A DNA stretch of 64,000 nucleotides. It comes from Schistosoma haematobium. Lineage: Eukaryota > Platyhelminthes > Trematoda > Strigeidida > Schistosomatidae. The notes under the pieces were generated by a model. That model saw only the letters and a program-made list of their open reading frames with translations. It did no database searches and was not told where the DNA came from. Shown here piece by piece: positions 11,601 to 24,470 of this stretch (the first letter of the stretch is position 1; each line of letters begins with the position of its first letter). The stretch is from positions 17,431,287 to 17,495,286 of the forward strand of contig NC_067195.1 in the NCBI RefSeq assembly GCF_000699445.3. The letters are read 5' to 3'. The translations under genes and the position numbers were made by a program.

Positions 11601-14421
11601 TAAAACCCACGTGAAGTATCATGTGTCTTTATTTACAAAATAATTTTTATTGACTGGTTACAACCTGATATTATATGGTTGTTGATTACAAAGTCACTTC
11701 ATCAATGTTGCCTTTTATAGTACTATAGTGAAAGAGAACACAGGTGATGACAACCAAATGTATTTGTATACAAAATTACAGAATGTCTTAGTAAAATCTG
11801 AGAACCATACACTAAATACTTCATTTGCAAAATGTCAATCAATCGTCTCAGACTTGATTGTTCCTTCGTCTCCACACCAATCATTCTTTATTCTTGTCCC
11901 CTTTTCTTCGGTCTTCTTAAACTTCTGCCACCAGGCATTTCACTTTCGATTGGTGATACATACTTCATATATCCGTCGACGTCAGTAGCACACACGACAG
12001 AACTACTAATAATTTTACATAACGATATAATTTTGCCGAACAAACCAACATAATTTTTAAAGTTAATTTACTCATTTTTAAAAAGTCATAACCAATTACT
12101 TTTTCTGCCGTTATTACAGTTACTTATATTTCATGTATATTGGTTCGAATTTTTACACCTTTAGATAACGAAGACAAAAGATCGAAACAATACGGTGAAC
12201 CATAGAGAATCGTAGGACAAGGTGAAGATTTTCATAAGTATATCTAATAAACGTATTTGCTATGCAATAATCTATGGTAAACCAGAGAACGATAACGATA
12301 ATAGTAGTAGTAATAATAATGTTGAATTCTTAGCATAGATGATTGTATCACCTACCCCTTATATTATATTATCAAATGGAAAAGGTTCACTATAAGGTGA
12401 GTAAAATTAAACTTAGATCATCAAAAACTTAGTTTCATATTACTGATGTCAAATATCCTGTGCATTAAAAATCAAGAGTTTTTAATACGCCTCACAGTGA
12501 GAACCCATAGCTTACTTAACTTCAAAAGATCTGCGTCTAATCTAGTGATCACTCAATAATTTAATTAAATGTGAATCATCATTCAAAGACGCCGTCGTTT
12601 GTACTTTCAATGTTCATGTGTTAACCATATGTTCGGACAGAACGACGGGCTAGAAATTTGGTCCATAAAATACACCCAATTATCTCCGTTGTAAAACAAG
12701 AGGTATATAAATTAACCTTTAATGAAATCCTTGAATATATATAAATTTTACCAATAAATAGCCAAAAAAGGATAATGCAGTTCCCCTGGATTAACAGAAC
12801 GAACATGCTGAGATCAACATCCTGACGGAAATACATCTGGACGTTGAACTGCTAAATTTTTTATACTCGATTTATAACCATCAGCTTTTAAGTTAAAACA
12901 CTTTCATATAAAATACAGGCATGGCTTACATGCCAGAACACAAATATCCTTGTGATAACTGAGAATTATAAGTCAAACAATACATATATACTCATTCGGC
13001 AAAAATAAGAGCAGTTTGACATAGAAGTAACATAACACTATAAAACTGTCTACATACATTTGATAAATTCAATATTACACAGTGACATACTTAAAATTGG
13101 AATCTAGTTCTTCATCATCCATACCTAAAGATCGAGCTGCTCCCAGAAACGCCTCAGTAACATCGTATTCCAGAGCCTGAACTGCACTTTCATTTGCTGG
13201 AGGAGGTTTGTCTAAAATGTTATGTTGGATTTCACAAGTGGTCCCATAACGTGAGTTATTACTGTTGCTGAGATTATTTAAAATATTTAAATGATCAAGG
13301 AATGCCAAGAATAATTCGCCTCTTCCTAAAAGTAGGACATCTTTAACTAAGCGAAGATATTGAAGTAATTTGTGTTCTTTTAATAAACTACACCAAGCAT
13401 GATATGAGACAACACTCTGTATATCGCATACTAAACTACTGATTTCATTAAGATCTATCAGGTTACTAAAAGTTTTCCCAGTCGACTGAAGTCCGTCTGA
13501 ATTTTTTTCCAAACAAGTTGACAGTTCCGCAAAACGAGGACAATAATTTTTCTCTAATTCCAGTAAGAAAGAAGCTTCTGATGGATCACAGGTGGCAGAA
13601 TACACAGCTTCACCAGTTTCAAGCACTCTTTGGGCAAATGAAGTTGGTAGAAATGATGGTAGGTTTGCATTATCTATCAAAAATTTTGGTTTTGTCGTCA
13701 TTGAATCATTTTTTGATTGATCATCAAAATAACCATGAGAACCTTGTAAAATGGATGGATTCGGGTGGGTAGAGACTGAAGTAAAATCTTCTAACTTGAT
13801 AAAAAATTCATAAAAAGGATCATGAACAACTCCATATATAAGCCACGATGACAATTGTCGTAAAAACACTTGCATAATGTGAAACACTAGCTTTTGGATA
13901 GTGAATCGTGGGCCTGGTAGACCAGGAGGCGCAGCTGATAATATTGTATCTAAAAGCCGACAGCTGGACTTAACGCCAGTAGTTTGAGGGCTTGTAACTA
14001 TATTTTCTACCTTTTTAGTGATTTTTACAAGCACAGGCAATAAAATCTTGTAGGAATGAAGACGGTAAGAAATGTGTGAAACACCAAGATCAGCATCCAT
14101 CAGAAGTTCAGTTTCTAGTGTACATAGATCTTTTCTGTATGCCTTAAGTGAATCATCAATTCCGAATGCAAATGCAGATAAATATAAACCATGATATGAT
14201 TCGGAAAAGCGTTCATTAAATTCTTGCAAATATTTGTAGCAAGTTCCAAGTTTTAATAATTCCGCATAAAGGACAAGTTCACCTTGTGGTACAAAAGGAA
14301 GATTATTTGATATGGGTATTAAATGTTGGTCTATACCTAAATCATCATCTTTAGTCTTATCAGACTGGACGAATATACCACCGGAAATTCCATGTAAAGC
14401 AAGTAACAACTCATGTAACAT
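8138..14421 (-). CDS. TUBGCP4: Gamma-tubulin complex component 4 (GCP4)
   Basis: GCP4 is a structural subunit of the gamma-tubulin ring complex that nucleates microtubules at centrosomes and spindle poles; its C-terminal GRIP2 domain contacts gamma-tubulin. The start MLHELLLALHG matches the animal GCP4 N-terminus (MIHELLLAL), which fixes the ATG at 14421. GRIP1 hallmarks follow: GLPGPRFTIQKL, RQLSSWLIYGVVHDPFYEFF and LLGRGELFLAFLDHL. Later exons give the GRIP2 parts RSHMAFIIESLQYYLQ, VDVIEAQFSHLIHRLH and the ending DLNQLLLRLDFNHFY. I place coding exons at 13091-14421, a tentative 10855-10912, 10009-10368 and 8138-8677; the sum is about 760 residues against about 670 in vertebrates. The extra length is in low-conservation loops. 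Splice sites at 13090, 10008 and 8677 are good. The middle exon and the acceptor near 10368 are uncertain. Confidence 0.93.
10009..10368 (-). CDS. TUBGCP4: GCP4 third coding exon (start of GRIP2)
   Basis: It encodes APPVFERLFSPNICRAYDSL, the equivalent of LFTPAVLEKYNVVFKYLL in vertebrates, then AIRRTQLKLQQFWADQ and RSHMAFIIESLQYYLQ. The donor CAG/GTTGGT lies at 10009/10008. The acceptor could be at 10369-10370, or six or nine bases further in (all phase 0), or at a TCTATCTAG 13 bases upstream in another phase. Confidence 0.85.
10855..10912 (-). CDS. TUBGCP4: Tentative GCP4 small exon
   Basis: The acceptor CATTTTCAG (complement, ending 10913) and donor CAG/GTGAAC (10855/10854) bound 58 bases. 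They enter with one base to complete the split codon of exon 1 and leave in phase 0, as the next exon needs. The peptide includes NIDVHFRLSCDK, which could correspond to NLLPLLHLTIEY of vertebrate GCP4. The frame stays open to 10684, so the exon could be longer. Confidence 0.4.
13091..14421 (-). CDS. TUBGCP4: GCP4 first coding exon (N-terminus and GRIP1)
   Basis: A single 1331-base exon encodes 443 complete codons plus two bases and contains the whole GRIP1 region. The donor is AA/GTATGT at 13091/13090, inside what would otherwise look like a 448-codon ORF. The length is unusual for an animal gene with this many ancestral introns, so several introns were probably lost. Confidence 0.88.
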
Positions 14422-17340
14422 TTAATAAGTAGAACTGAAGTATATCTACATGAATGAAGGGAAAATTAGCAAGCTTTAGGCATACCAATAATATGATCAA
14501 ATAATATAAGTTTTAGTTGCAAATCGGCAAATATCAAGAGGAGAATAAAAGAAAATATTCTTCAATATAATAAGAATTTTGATTTTTTTTGTCGTATTAT
14601 TGCCCGGTGGTTTTTTGGTTCAAACAATAAATTTCTAACTAATGAGATTCCATCCGTATCAACCACATTCTCATCTAATAATAACGTAAAAACCTTGGTA
14701 TAACGAAATATCGAGAATTCCATCACAAAAAACATCACGACAACAGAGGAAATTATGCAATGATCACAAAAAAGCAGTAACGAAGGATGATGGTTATTGC
14801 TTCGAAAAGGATAGCTTATTGCACATAAAAAAAGATGGAACGCGATCTAAGAATGCTGCTCCCATTAATTAGAGGCTAGATGTGAAAATGCCTTTCTGAT
14901 CTTTAGGACTCTATCTAGCGAGTCATATCGGGTTAACCAGTGGGAACCCAACAGTTGCCACCCATTCTATAGCACTCCATATCGAATGCAGCAATTAGTG
15001 TTTCATGAGATATTTTGGAATATGCGTAGAACTTTACTAATGCTTTAGGATAACATCAGTTGGATAATGGTCTACAGTATTCCTAGATGTTCACTATCAA
15101 ACCTTGGTATAACCGTACCTTCACCAAACACAACCGATCGTTCGAAAGAAACAAAAACAGATGACCTTTAAATGCCCACAGCTTAATGATGTCAGTTTTC
15201 ACATGTGAACGGTAAAACTTTACGTTGGGCACCCGAAATTTGGTAGCCAGACTAATAACACAGCAAAGGCGACAGTGACATGAAACAAGTTACTTGAACT
15301 TAAATAACTGCCCATATAGACGGACACGAGTTATTTCCATGAGTCAACCATCACAAGAGGGATAATTAAGAACCGAGAATATGAATACAAATAATAGTAC
15401 GTAATAAAACAAGTAATAGGAAGTCAAGAAAAATATGGGTTCGAGAAGCAACAAATATGTGATGACACATTCCAGTGGAAGGAATCCATCTATAGCAATG
15501 AGAGCGCTTCAAGAGGCATCACACTAAATCTTTAACCATAAATTACGGTTACATCGAAATTCTAATCAATATATGAGCACTTTCCTGAAGAGATACAAAT
15601 AAGAGTCAGTGACTCCAACTAAAGAAATATTGCCTTAATTTAATCACCTAAAGACTGACTGTTATAAGGCTCAGGAGTAACTTAGCCTATTCATCACCAG
15701 TTGGTTTTCCAAGTTTTGAAAAGTTTGGTGAGTATGAAGGGAACTAGTTAACAGAAATAGAATATATTTATTATCTGCACTTCCCTTTGGTTCGGTTAGA
15801 CAACTGATCATGATTTCAGATGCAAATAACTTACTTTCACAAATACTTTTAGAACGACGGACATGTTGACTGAGAAAACTTATGACTTCGTACACACTGT
15901 AGGATGGTCAGGATCATGTATGTGCTCGAAATGAAGACACAGTCTTGGAAAAAACCGCATCTAATTGCAATATTATCTGCTTGAGACGATGACGAGTAGA
16001 TTATAGAAGACGATTATGTTAAAGGCTAATATCAATCAAAAATAGACTTCAACCTGCACATAGATGTAGAATGCTTTTATCCGATATCTAGAGAACGAGT
16101 TCCATTTGGTCACAGCAACCTCTACGTTACTAGATATCTATTTCAGGCAATTAAGTGTTGAGATGACTTGTATGTCTGTCAACTACATTCAACTTAGATT
16201 ATTATGTTGCTGGATTTCAATCTCCTATATGTTTGCGTTGAATATCACTTTAGCGTCCGCAAAAATACCGACAATGTAGCGTCAGTTATTCCACTCACTT
16301 CTCACCTTGAAATTAAAAATTTAGCCCATAAGCAACTAAACAACGGTTATTCAAGATTAATTTGGTAGCAGTTTCATTGGCTTCAGTATTTCTTAATGTT
16401 TAGACCCCAATATCACAAGGTATCTCAACAAGCACATACAACACATAACTTTAAGCAAACAGGGCTAGTAAATTTGCAGTATTACCTAAAATTTGAGAAG
16501 CATTATACTAGGTTTATGTTTACAATCCCCATTATTCTTCGACGTAAAATATTTGAGTGACTCGAGTCACCTTGTTAACTGGTCATTTGAGTAAATGACC
16601 CTGAATTAATACGGAGACTACAAAACAACTGAAAACGACAAAAAATTTAAACATTCTTCAGTTATAAGAACATAATCCAAAGTATCTAATTAATACTGGG
16701 GTCAAACAAACAACCAAGCAACCAATAAAGAGGAAATAAGGTGGACGAAAGCGTAAATAAAGGGGAGATATCGATTCTTCCCCTTCTTTTTGTGAGAGAT
16801 TTGTAGAAAAATACACGTAGCCACCGTGTTTGAATATGCCGCTTTCTGTACTCACACTTTCATAAAACCCTACAAAGTAACGTACTGTTTAGTAAAATTG
16901 GAAGATAATTATCGTTACCACAAGCAGGAAAATGTAGGCAGAGAAATCTTTCTTAGATGCATATATCCGTAATACATTATTGTTTGGCTGAAGTGTCTCA
17001 AAATGCTTGGTGGCCATCAAAAATAGCTAACGAGAGTGGCGTGCTCTCTATTTTTTGTGCTTTATGTCACTCATTTAAAATCAGTGAGAGGGCTCATTGA
17101 CGTAGGGCAACTGTGAACTTGTTAAGCGTCCTTGGCTGCCATATATAGAAGTATAACAGATGCAGAATGAAATACGAACAACATTCATGAAAAAATAACT
17201 TGTTTTACTTCACTCATTTTGCTAATGAAAGCACGACTGAAGTTAGTGGACTTCAGCAGTGACTTACGTTGAACTGATTGCAGTCAACACAGAAATTATT
17301 TCTAATGAGACTCCATCAACTGTAACAGCATTCAGTAGCC
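14422..17340. other. Upstream of GCP4; no gene identified
   Basis: This should hold the GCP4 promoter and 5' UTR, but I cannot point to a supported element. A short minus-strand candidate exon (15835-15896) is listed in the findings. Bases 14870-15010 are less AT-rich than the surroundings but match nothing else here. Confidence 0.4.
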
Positions 17341-17454
17341 ACAGCAGTGAAAGGCTTCTGCATGATAATGGTGTATGTTAGAAGTGAATTCGTCTATATG
17401 TTTCTTATAAGATGTCATGAAGTTATTTCTTTTGTGCTCTCAGAAGTCCGTAAA

Positions 17455-17700
17455 TCAGTAAGAGCAAATAAACATGTTTTGATTAATTTTATGAAAAAAA
17501 CTTGTCTGAGCATCAGAGATGCTGATCGAATTCTGAATAATTTCCGAGATTATGTTCCGGACTAACTGAGTAGCATCAGATGTGTTCTGCGGATGTGCAC
17601 AAGTGTCCAACCGAAGTTCTTCAGCAGTGAGGTTTACTGTTTCTGCCATCGAATTATTTCGACAAGTTATCTTTTCTTTCATTTTGTTTTCAAGTCCCAC
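17455..17700 (-). other. Unassigned 81-codon open frame
   Basis: The minus-strand frame encodes a mixed-composition peptide (ETVNLTAEELRLDTC near the middle) without low complexity or a recognised domain. The opposite strand is open over the same stretch (17347-17565), so strand and coding status are ambiguous. It lies just upstream of the broken plus-strand reverse transcriptase and may be part of an old element. Confidence 0.15.
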
Positions 17701-17922
17701 TATGTCTATTATTCACATAACCTACACAGGTGCGTTTATGAAAAGTCTACGACCTTTCTCTGTACAAGTTACAAAGAATTACAATAAAAGACATCGTGGT
17801 GGTAGGTAGTATGCGTTGAAGTGAATGAACATTATTCGTATGTTGATTCCCGAGCTGCTAAATTCTAACTGCCTATCGCTAGTTAATAAGGTAGGTTCTT
17901 TTCAATTCCTACTAAGTCAAGT

Positions 17923-19184
17923 ATGTGGAAACGCTTTAAAAAACTTACAGGTGACAGGCACATTAGAAGCGGTGACCAGCTGAATGTTTGTGACTCAAAT
18001 AAGTTCTTTGTACGTCAGTCATCGGATGCAATGCTCCCTATATCCACAGGTTTGAAGAATAGTTTTGTTCCTAGTTTCACTGAAACTGATATCCGAAGAT
18101 GTCTCCAGTCACTGAATTCATCCCAATGTTTAGGACCTGATGGTATCCCAAAACTTTTTTATTAAAAAATATGCCGACGTTCTATGTTATCCATTCACGA
18201 GTATCTTTAACAGATCCTTCTAAACTAATCTCATACCCAAAATGTGGAGAAAGACAAAAATAATCCCTATACCTAAGAAAGTATCTGGTGATAAAAATGT
18301 GAAACCTAGACCCATAACAATAAATTCACTTTTCCTCAAAACAATGGAGAAATTATTGATACTTCCAATTCAACTTGCGATAAAAGAGCACATTGATCCA
18401 TATCAGATTGCTTACAGATGCAAAAGAGGCACCTTAGATGCCGTTGCTGTTCTGCATCACAATATAGTATTCAGTTTTGAAGAGGGTAAGAAGTATGTTC
18501 GATGCGCTTTTCTAGACTATACTTGTGCTTTTGATTCTATACCAAGACAACGTTTACTTAACAGGTTAATCAGCGTCAACACTGACAGCTGGATAACAAA
18601 TTGGCTATGTTCCTATCTCTCTGGAAGGGACCAGTTCACTGTGTTTGGCGGAAAGTGTTCAAAGTCTCTGGTGTCCCACGAAAGTGTACAACAAGGATCC
18701 GTTCTTTCACCTCTTCTTTTCTCTACCTTTCTGCATGATCTGCTATCTTCTACAGAAAACACTTCTGCGAAGTATAAGGATGATCTCAGTGTATGTATGC
18801 CGATTTCTACCTCTTTACATCCCATTGAATTGGATGAGTTTTTGTCTCGTGTTGATTGTTGGTCTGTTGTTAATGGTCTCAAACTTAATCTGTCTAAATG
18901 TCAAGCTGTTAACTTTAGCATAAGACATGAACGGCATCTAAATAACACTTTGGGATCCCATAATGCTCGTGTTATTGGAGAATCTTGGACAAACACAGTG
19001 TCGAAGGTCAATTATATTCACGTTACTTTTTCCTATGATCTCTCTCGGTCTTCTCACGTTTTACTGTTATCGAAGAAAGTTTTCCGTCCATGCACGCAAG
19101 CAAAAGTAAAAATTTCCATAATATCTTACCTAGCAATGTACTCTGTGATGAACAAGTTGTTAGAATTAACCTAGTCAATAACCA
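17923..19184 (+). pseudogene. Non-LTR retrotransposon reverse transcriptase, broken
   Basis: The first frame (17923-18165) gives the pre-RT region with LGPDGIP. After a stop and frame change, 18242-19174 gives the RT core: KIIPIPKK, KPRPITI, FLDYTCAFDSIPRQRLL, VQQGSVLSPLLFSTFLHDL, then LKLNLSKCQAVNFS. The catalytic YADD box reads YKDD, losing the usual alanine while keeping both aspartates. These are CR1/Jockey-group features. The endonuclease domain is not visible upstream, so the copy is 5'-truncated or rearranged. The 3' end is cut at 19184, where the inverted-repeat left arm begins. Confidence 0.8.
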
Positions 19185-22100
19185 ACGTGTTCTGATAGAG
19201 AGTTCCACTAATCCGCTACTCGGTGCGAGAAACAGAACTCCAGACGTAAAAGAATTATTCTCAGTTCTCTTTCTTGAAATTAGTAGTCAGTCCTAGGTGG
19301 AAGAAAAAGATGTAAAATATTAATACCAGGATCGTCGCTCCGTATACATTGACCCAGTGTTAACTCACCACGTAACCTGCGGTAAGATAACGGAAATGTG
19401 TTGGGGAGTCTCAGTTTGTTTGTAAAAGATTGGTCAGATAGACATTTTACCATTTCCGTCCTTCACCATTAAAATCATTCCTGTATATCCCTCTCATACC
19501 TGAAACAGGGAACTGCTGCTAAATACTGCATTCCAAATGCGACCCCACGAAACCCGAGTATAATACCCTTACCATTTCCTCGTCCAAGTACTGAAAAGAC
19601 TTACGAATGACCCATAAGACCCGATAACCCTTGGCTGCAGCAGCCTTACAGTTACCCGTCGTCTCAAGGTCACTATTTATCATGAATCCTGGATAATTGT
19701 AGTCCATTACTTTAGGCAACACAACACGTACTGTGTAGTGATATGTATTTTCACAGTTATTTGTTTGCATCACTACATTTTGGCTAGAGTTGACTCCTGA
19801 TGACCAACTACACATCCATCCTATAATAATAATAATATTTATATATATATATTTTTTTCTGCATGTGCAGATACATGCCATTTTTACAGGCATGATCTAT
19901 AAATTACAACATTTGTTGGTTCACAAAATGCTTCGCAACTTATTAAGTTTATAGTTGTTATAAAGTATACCCGTAGAGCGCTTGCTGTAAACTGCGACCT
20001 TGAGGGGACGCGTACGTCAAGTTTGTTCCAGACGTCAGAAGTTTCATAGCTGTGCCCTCAGAGCAAATTTCTGTAGAAGAAAAAGAGAAATAGAAGAGCA
20101 GCAAACTGACAAACTGCGCATGGGTCTCCAAATCTTTATGTCATCGGTAAAAGGTAAAACATGTGACTTTGAAGCAGTTTTTAATTCACTTACATAAAAT
20201 AGAAAAGAGAACCAGGGATTGTACCTTGAACAGCTCCGCTTTATCAGTTTCCCACACTGAGAGAACTCAGTTTACCCTTACCAGCTATTTCCTATAATTG
20301 ATAAAGTCACTTGTCGGTTGTTCCTCATTGTCAATAAAAAACACCTCACTAAGATATTCCGATAAAACGTCAGCTTTTTCGGCATCATTCCTTGCCAATA
20401 TCAACGAATGTTTTTGTGCCAAAAGTGGTGGGATTCCACCACTACTCTGAATTCGCTTCCTTATAAACGAAAATAACCTCCTCAGAATATTTTCACAGTC
20501 CCCAACCAACTATTTTCATATTACTGTCCAGTTTTACTTGTCAACGCTCTTTAAGCATTCCTAGTTTTTCAGTAACTGGATCTATATCGCTGTAAGCCTG
20601 TAGAGGTGAACATATATTCTAATAATTTTTCCTACATCTAAGAAGTTTCTTGACCCCTTTAGTCATCCATGGTAGAAAGTTATTAGATCCATGCGGTGTC
20701 AAGTGTGGTATAAACGAGGACGTAGCTGACCCGCGTCCTTTTAAGTACAGACCATGCTTCCTCAACTGATGAGCCAGTATTCGATGACCAATCCGTTGTT
20801 GCAGTACACTCTTTACGCTGCTGTGTTTGCTCTCCATACACTTAGAAGAGGTCTCATAGTATAGTATCAGTCATCTGCTCCTCTTACTCCGTAACTGAAT
20901 GTGCTCTAAAATGAAGTCATCAGCTAAGCAGATTGAACTACAACAAATGACAATGAGTATAAATGTACAACATTCGACAGTGAGTTCACAGTTAATGACT
21001 TCACAAGTTCCACTATTATGGGATTAACAAGCATAGGAGCGGACATTTATATTATTAGCTTTGTATATAAGGATGCTACCCTATTTTCCACATGTTTCTA
21101 TTACTTCTTAGGTAGTTGTATCCGGCTTATTCTGGAGTAACGTCGAAGACATGGACTAACCAAGTTTCTGCCACAGCCATGATTAGTGGTTTTAATCCAC
21201 TCACTAATACTCCTAGTTCTTGGAATTTATATCTTAGGCTATGAGCATTCATTGATAAAACCTCTACAGAGAACAACCTATCCATACATGTTTTGATATT
21301 ATCCTCTTTCAAGACCTAACTACTCGAAAACCCATTGATCGGAGATTTTCTTAATCACTTCTAGTTTAGCTAGTGCCTCTTTTCTCTTTATTCTGTCTTT
21401 TAGAGACATATCAGATCTTGCTCGAATGTCTGTATTATCTTAACTTTGTGCGCTATTTAATAAAAGATCACTTTATTTCTCCCACTAGAGGACTACGTTC
21501 AGGAGTCTACGTGGTCGACGTTCAACATTTTCGTCGGTCTTGAATATCGCTAACGTGAATACCTGTTTCGAACGCTGGGGGCTTACTCGAGTTAGAGGGA
21601 AAAAGCATGACCAACCAGTTATCGTAAAAGTCACACCTCCTGGCTAGTACATAAGATGGGTTACCCCTTAGTTGTATCCAGGCACTACGACTCCTTTGAT
21701 GACCGCAGAAGATAAACAACGTTATTACAGAACTACATTGGTGAGAATAGGCACGGGAAACAGAGTTTGAACACTACAGCATGAGCCAGTTCATAGCGTG
21801 CAACTGACTGATGCGTATCGGTTGCCCTTGACCATGACGAGGATCGGTGAACATCCACTAACCCGATTGACTTGGCTAGAGTCCAGCAACATTCAGCAGG
21901 CCCTACAGTCCTTTTACCTATTCTTATCAATATTTTGCCCTGTACTCCTGTACAGTTAGTAGGTATGACGCGACAACTAAATGCTATGGCCTTTTCCAAA
22001 TCGTTCTCATTTCTAATTCATGGATCGGGGTAGTTTGCTTTTAGCAACTTATTGACAGTAATATTTGTTGAGGTTAGGTTTCTTCCAGCCCCGTTTGGGT

Positions 22101-22425
22101 CAAGCAATATATTAAGTTCAGACTTTGGCGAATTATTCTGCGACGCAGAACGGGAGTCTAGCTAGGAGTTTTCATTTACGTAGGTGCTGTTCTTGGCTTT
22201 TCCTCTCCGCAGCGTCATCCGTTTCCTGTCACTCAGGACAGTCATATAGTGAGTACTTGGAGCGGTGGCAGTCCTATTTGTGTCTCCAGATATTACTTTA
22301 GGTACGTGACCCCAAACATCCAGTAATATTTTACTCTTTGTTTGATGTAGAGATCTTAGTTTTATAGGATTTACGATCAGCTGTTTGACATGTGTCGTGA
22401 AAGAACGTATTCCAGCCAACATCAA
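19185..22425 (-). pseudogene. Decayed CR1-like non-LTR element (left-arm copy, truncated at its 3' end)
   Basis: Read from 22425 downwards, the remnant shows an ORF1-like part (22425 to about 21300, including LSMN-adjacent KRKEALAKL near 21380) and the endonuclease start at 21312-21127 (VLSMNAHSLRYKFQELG, AETWL). A pre-RT region with PWMTKGVKKL follows (20837-20619), then FSFIRKRIQSSGGIPP (20509-20285), a damaged RT core (IPGSLLF, FTDD in place of YADD), and the RT thumb AAAKGYRVLWVIRKSF (19893-19519). The end of the coding tail is lost at 19185 but continues in the right-arm copy. There are many stops and frameshifts. Confidence 0.75.
19824..20104 (-). repeat. 3'-anchored retroposon nested in the non-LTR remnant (left arm)
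   Basis: The unit ends on the minus strand in a (TTA)n-like tail and interrupts the RT between its active-site region and its thumb. It closely matches 47515-47792 and the mirror copy at 40425-40705, and more loosely 35330-35645. Shared bases include GGCATGATCTATAAATTACA and GTTGTTATAAAGTATACCCG. Confidence 0.7.
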
Positions 22426-22792
22426 AGTCAGAAGGCTTAAAGATTTATAGGTCAGTTAAGTCTTACACAACTAGCAAAACACATGAACACATCACAAGTA
22501 TTCGGAGTTTTACAACTTTACCAGTTACACCCATACAATCGAAGTATGTCAATCCAGTCAAATCAGAAGTCAGAAATGAAGGAGTTCGAAGATATATTTG
22601 GATGGCTATCGGTACGTCGAGGAACTTTTGGTCCAAGCTAGCTAATGACTGAAAGGGATGAGTAGCACGACGTACTTATTCGTGATCTGGTACGGATGCG
22701 TGATCGAGCTCCATCAGTTAGAGTCTGTTCAGTTAAACTAACGCGGTCAGCATAAAAGGTTAAAGACTTACGGAGCTATTGATTTCGGGAAT

Positions 22793-23284
22793 TTCTTCAC
22801 CGCTATGGTTCTCTCCGCCCTCCACTAGTGAGGCAGTGTAAACACTGAGACGTGGCCAACCAGAAGTTTAAACATAATAAGTTCGTCGTTAGTAAACTCT
22901 CTTCTGATAACCTGCTATGTATAACAACATCTGGTCGTCTTCCCTCACTATAAGGGGCAATGTGGTACAATATAGCAACAGGAAACAGGTACAATGAAAA
23001 TTTCTCTTCATCGTGAACTTCGTTCTTTTTATCTTTTCCAGCAGTCCCGGATGACAAAAAGAATGTGTAAATGCATGTCGAATCACACGCGGAGAAATAC
23101 CTAACGGTGGAGAAAGCGCGAACAAGGAATTGAATTGATTGGAGTTCATCGAATGGCATGGCTCGGCCATGCAGGCGTGGTCCCTGCGGGATGTTACCTT
23201 ATATCTTCTATTCATATTAAATATATTGTTCTTTCTCTAGCCTAAGCTTGTTCTCTATCATGTATCGGTAGTTGTTACGATACA
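22793..23284 (-). repeat. Boudicca-like LTR fragment with leader (left arm)
   Basis: The minus strand reads GATAGAGAACAAGCTTAGGC, TAATATGAATAGAAGATATA and CATGGCCGAGCCATGCCA. All three recur in the LTR fragments at 43559-43890 and 56810-57085. The true LTR start is missing: the fragment fuses directly to the integrase core of a Gypsy remnant at about 23285. Confidence 0.65.
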
Positions 23285-24470
23285 GTGAGTTGGTAGGCGG
23301 CCATTCGGAATCGTGTGACTCCTAATAGTGTGGTCAAACAACGAAAACGTTCATATTCGAACTGGCGTCCAAGATATGTAATGAAAGCTGAAGGGCAGCG
23401 GAAGTTTGACACCCATCGCTCAACGAAAGAGAGAGTAACTGATTCGGCAGTTGTGTCCTTGATAGGTACTGCCTCTGGCCGTCGAATGAGACGGCCTACA
23501 TAGCTTAATAAATAAGAGTATCCATTTCAATCTGGTTAATGTCCTACCGAATCCAGATGAACATGGTCGAAACGAGCATCGTGAGTTTTGAAAGAGCCTA
23601 AGGGGCATTCGTTGTGTCTTATCTCAGATTTCTTGCAGCTTACACAGGAGCGTGCCCACTCTCTCATGTTTTCATTCCTACTAAACCAGCAAAATCGTTT
23701 TGCCATGAGCTTGATGGTTACACAAACACCTGTATGCGAAAGTCTGTGCAACGTATTGTAGACGTTGCGTCGATGTTTCGGCACGATTGGACTATCCCTA
23801 CCTGTAGATTCTTCCTATAATAAGGTTTCATCACCTGTTCCCATCTGTCTGATACTCAGTTTTGCAGTTGTTGACGATAACTGGTGCTGAAGATCAGTGT
23901 CTTCTTTTGAAGCTGAGAGACTTTAGGAAAATCGATTCTTTGAAAATTGTTCAAGGGAGTTATGCGAGACAGAGTGTCTTCAGATTCATTGTTTGCCTCA
24001 GAAATATGTTGTATATGTGAAGCAAACTGCGAAATGTAGTCCAGTTGTCGAGACTCTCGAGGAAAGCACTTATCTGATGATGAGCCTAAAGAGGTGAGAG
24101 GTTCATGATCAATAAAAAGCGTGAATTCTTTACCTCCAACAGAGCGTTAAAGGTGCATTACAGCACAATACATGACCTGGAGTTCTCTTCCGAAAACGCT
24201 GTGCCTCGATTCGGTGTCTACCAGTCGTCTCGAGAGGAATGCCAGGGATCGCCAGGTGTGGTTAACCCATTATTGTAAGACTCCACCGATTGCCGGGTCA
24301 GATGCATCTACTGCGATACTAATGGGCGCCTTGGTGTCCTGGTGTGTGAGCAATGTTGCTTTGGCGGTACGTTCCTTAACTGTGGACAGTGCTTTTTTCT
24401 TGTTTAGAACTCCAAAAATAGTTACTGTCATCGAGAAGCGTCAGGTGATGTAACAAATCACGAAGCGTCT
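23285..24470 (-). pseudogene. Ty3/Gypsy pol remnant: RNase H and integrase (left arm)
   Basis: From 24470 downwards the frames show TLLTHQDTKAPISIAVDASD and FGRELQ (RT/RNase H), [16 protein letters not shown], then the integrase HHCC finger at 23784-23536 (HRLSHTGVCVTIKLMAKRF, CVSCKKSEIRH). The integrase core follows, truncated after its second aspartate region. Stops and frameshifts are frequent. Sequence style is CsRn1/Boudicca-like and related to, but distinct from, the intact element at 26156-31899. Confidence 0.85.

Noticed and set aside
12621..12836. Possible GCP4 exon after a TTTAG acceptor near 12856
   Set aside because: In the phase left by the first exon it translates to a short peptide unlike GCP4 and reaches a stop without a good donor.
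22803..23215. Two overlapping frames of 108-118 codons in the left arm, repeated at 37313-37725
   Set aside because: They fall inside LTR sequence that recurs as a non-coding repeat elsewhere in the window.
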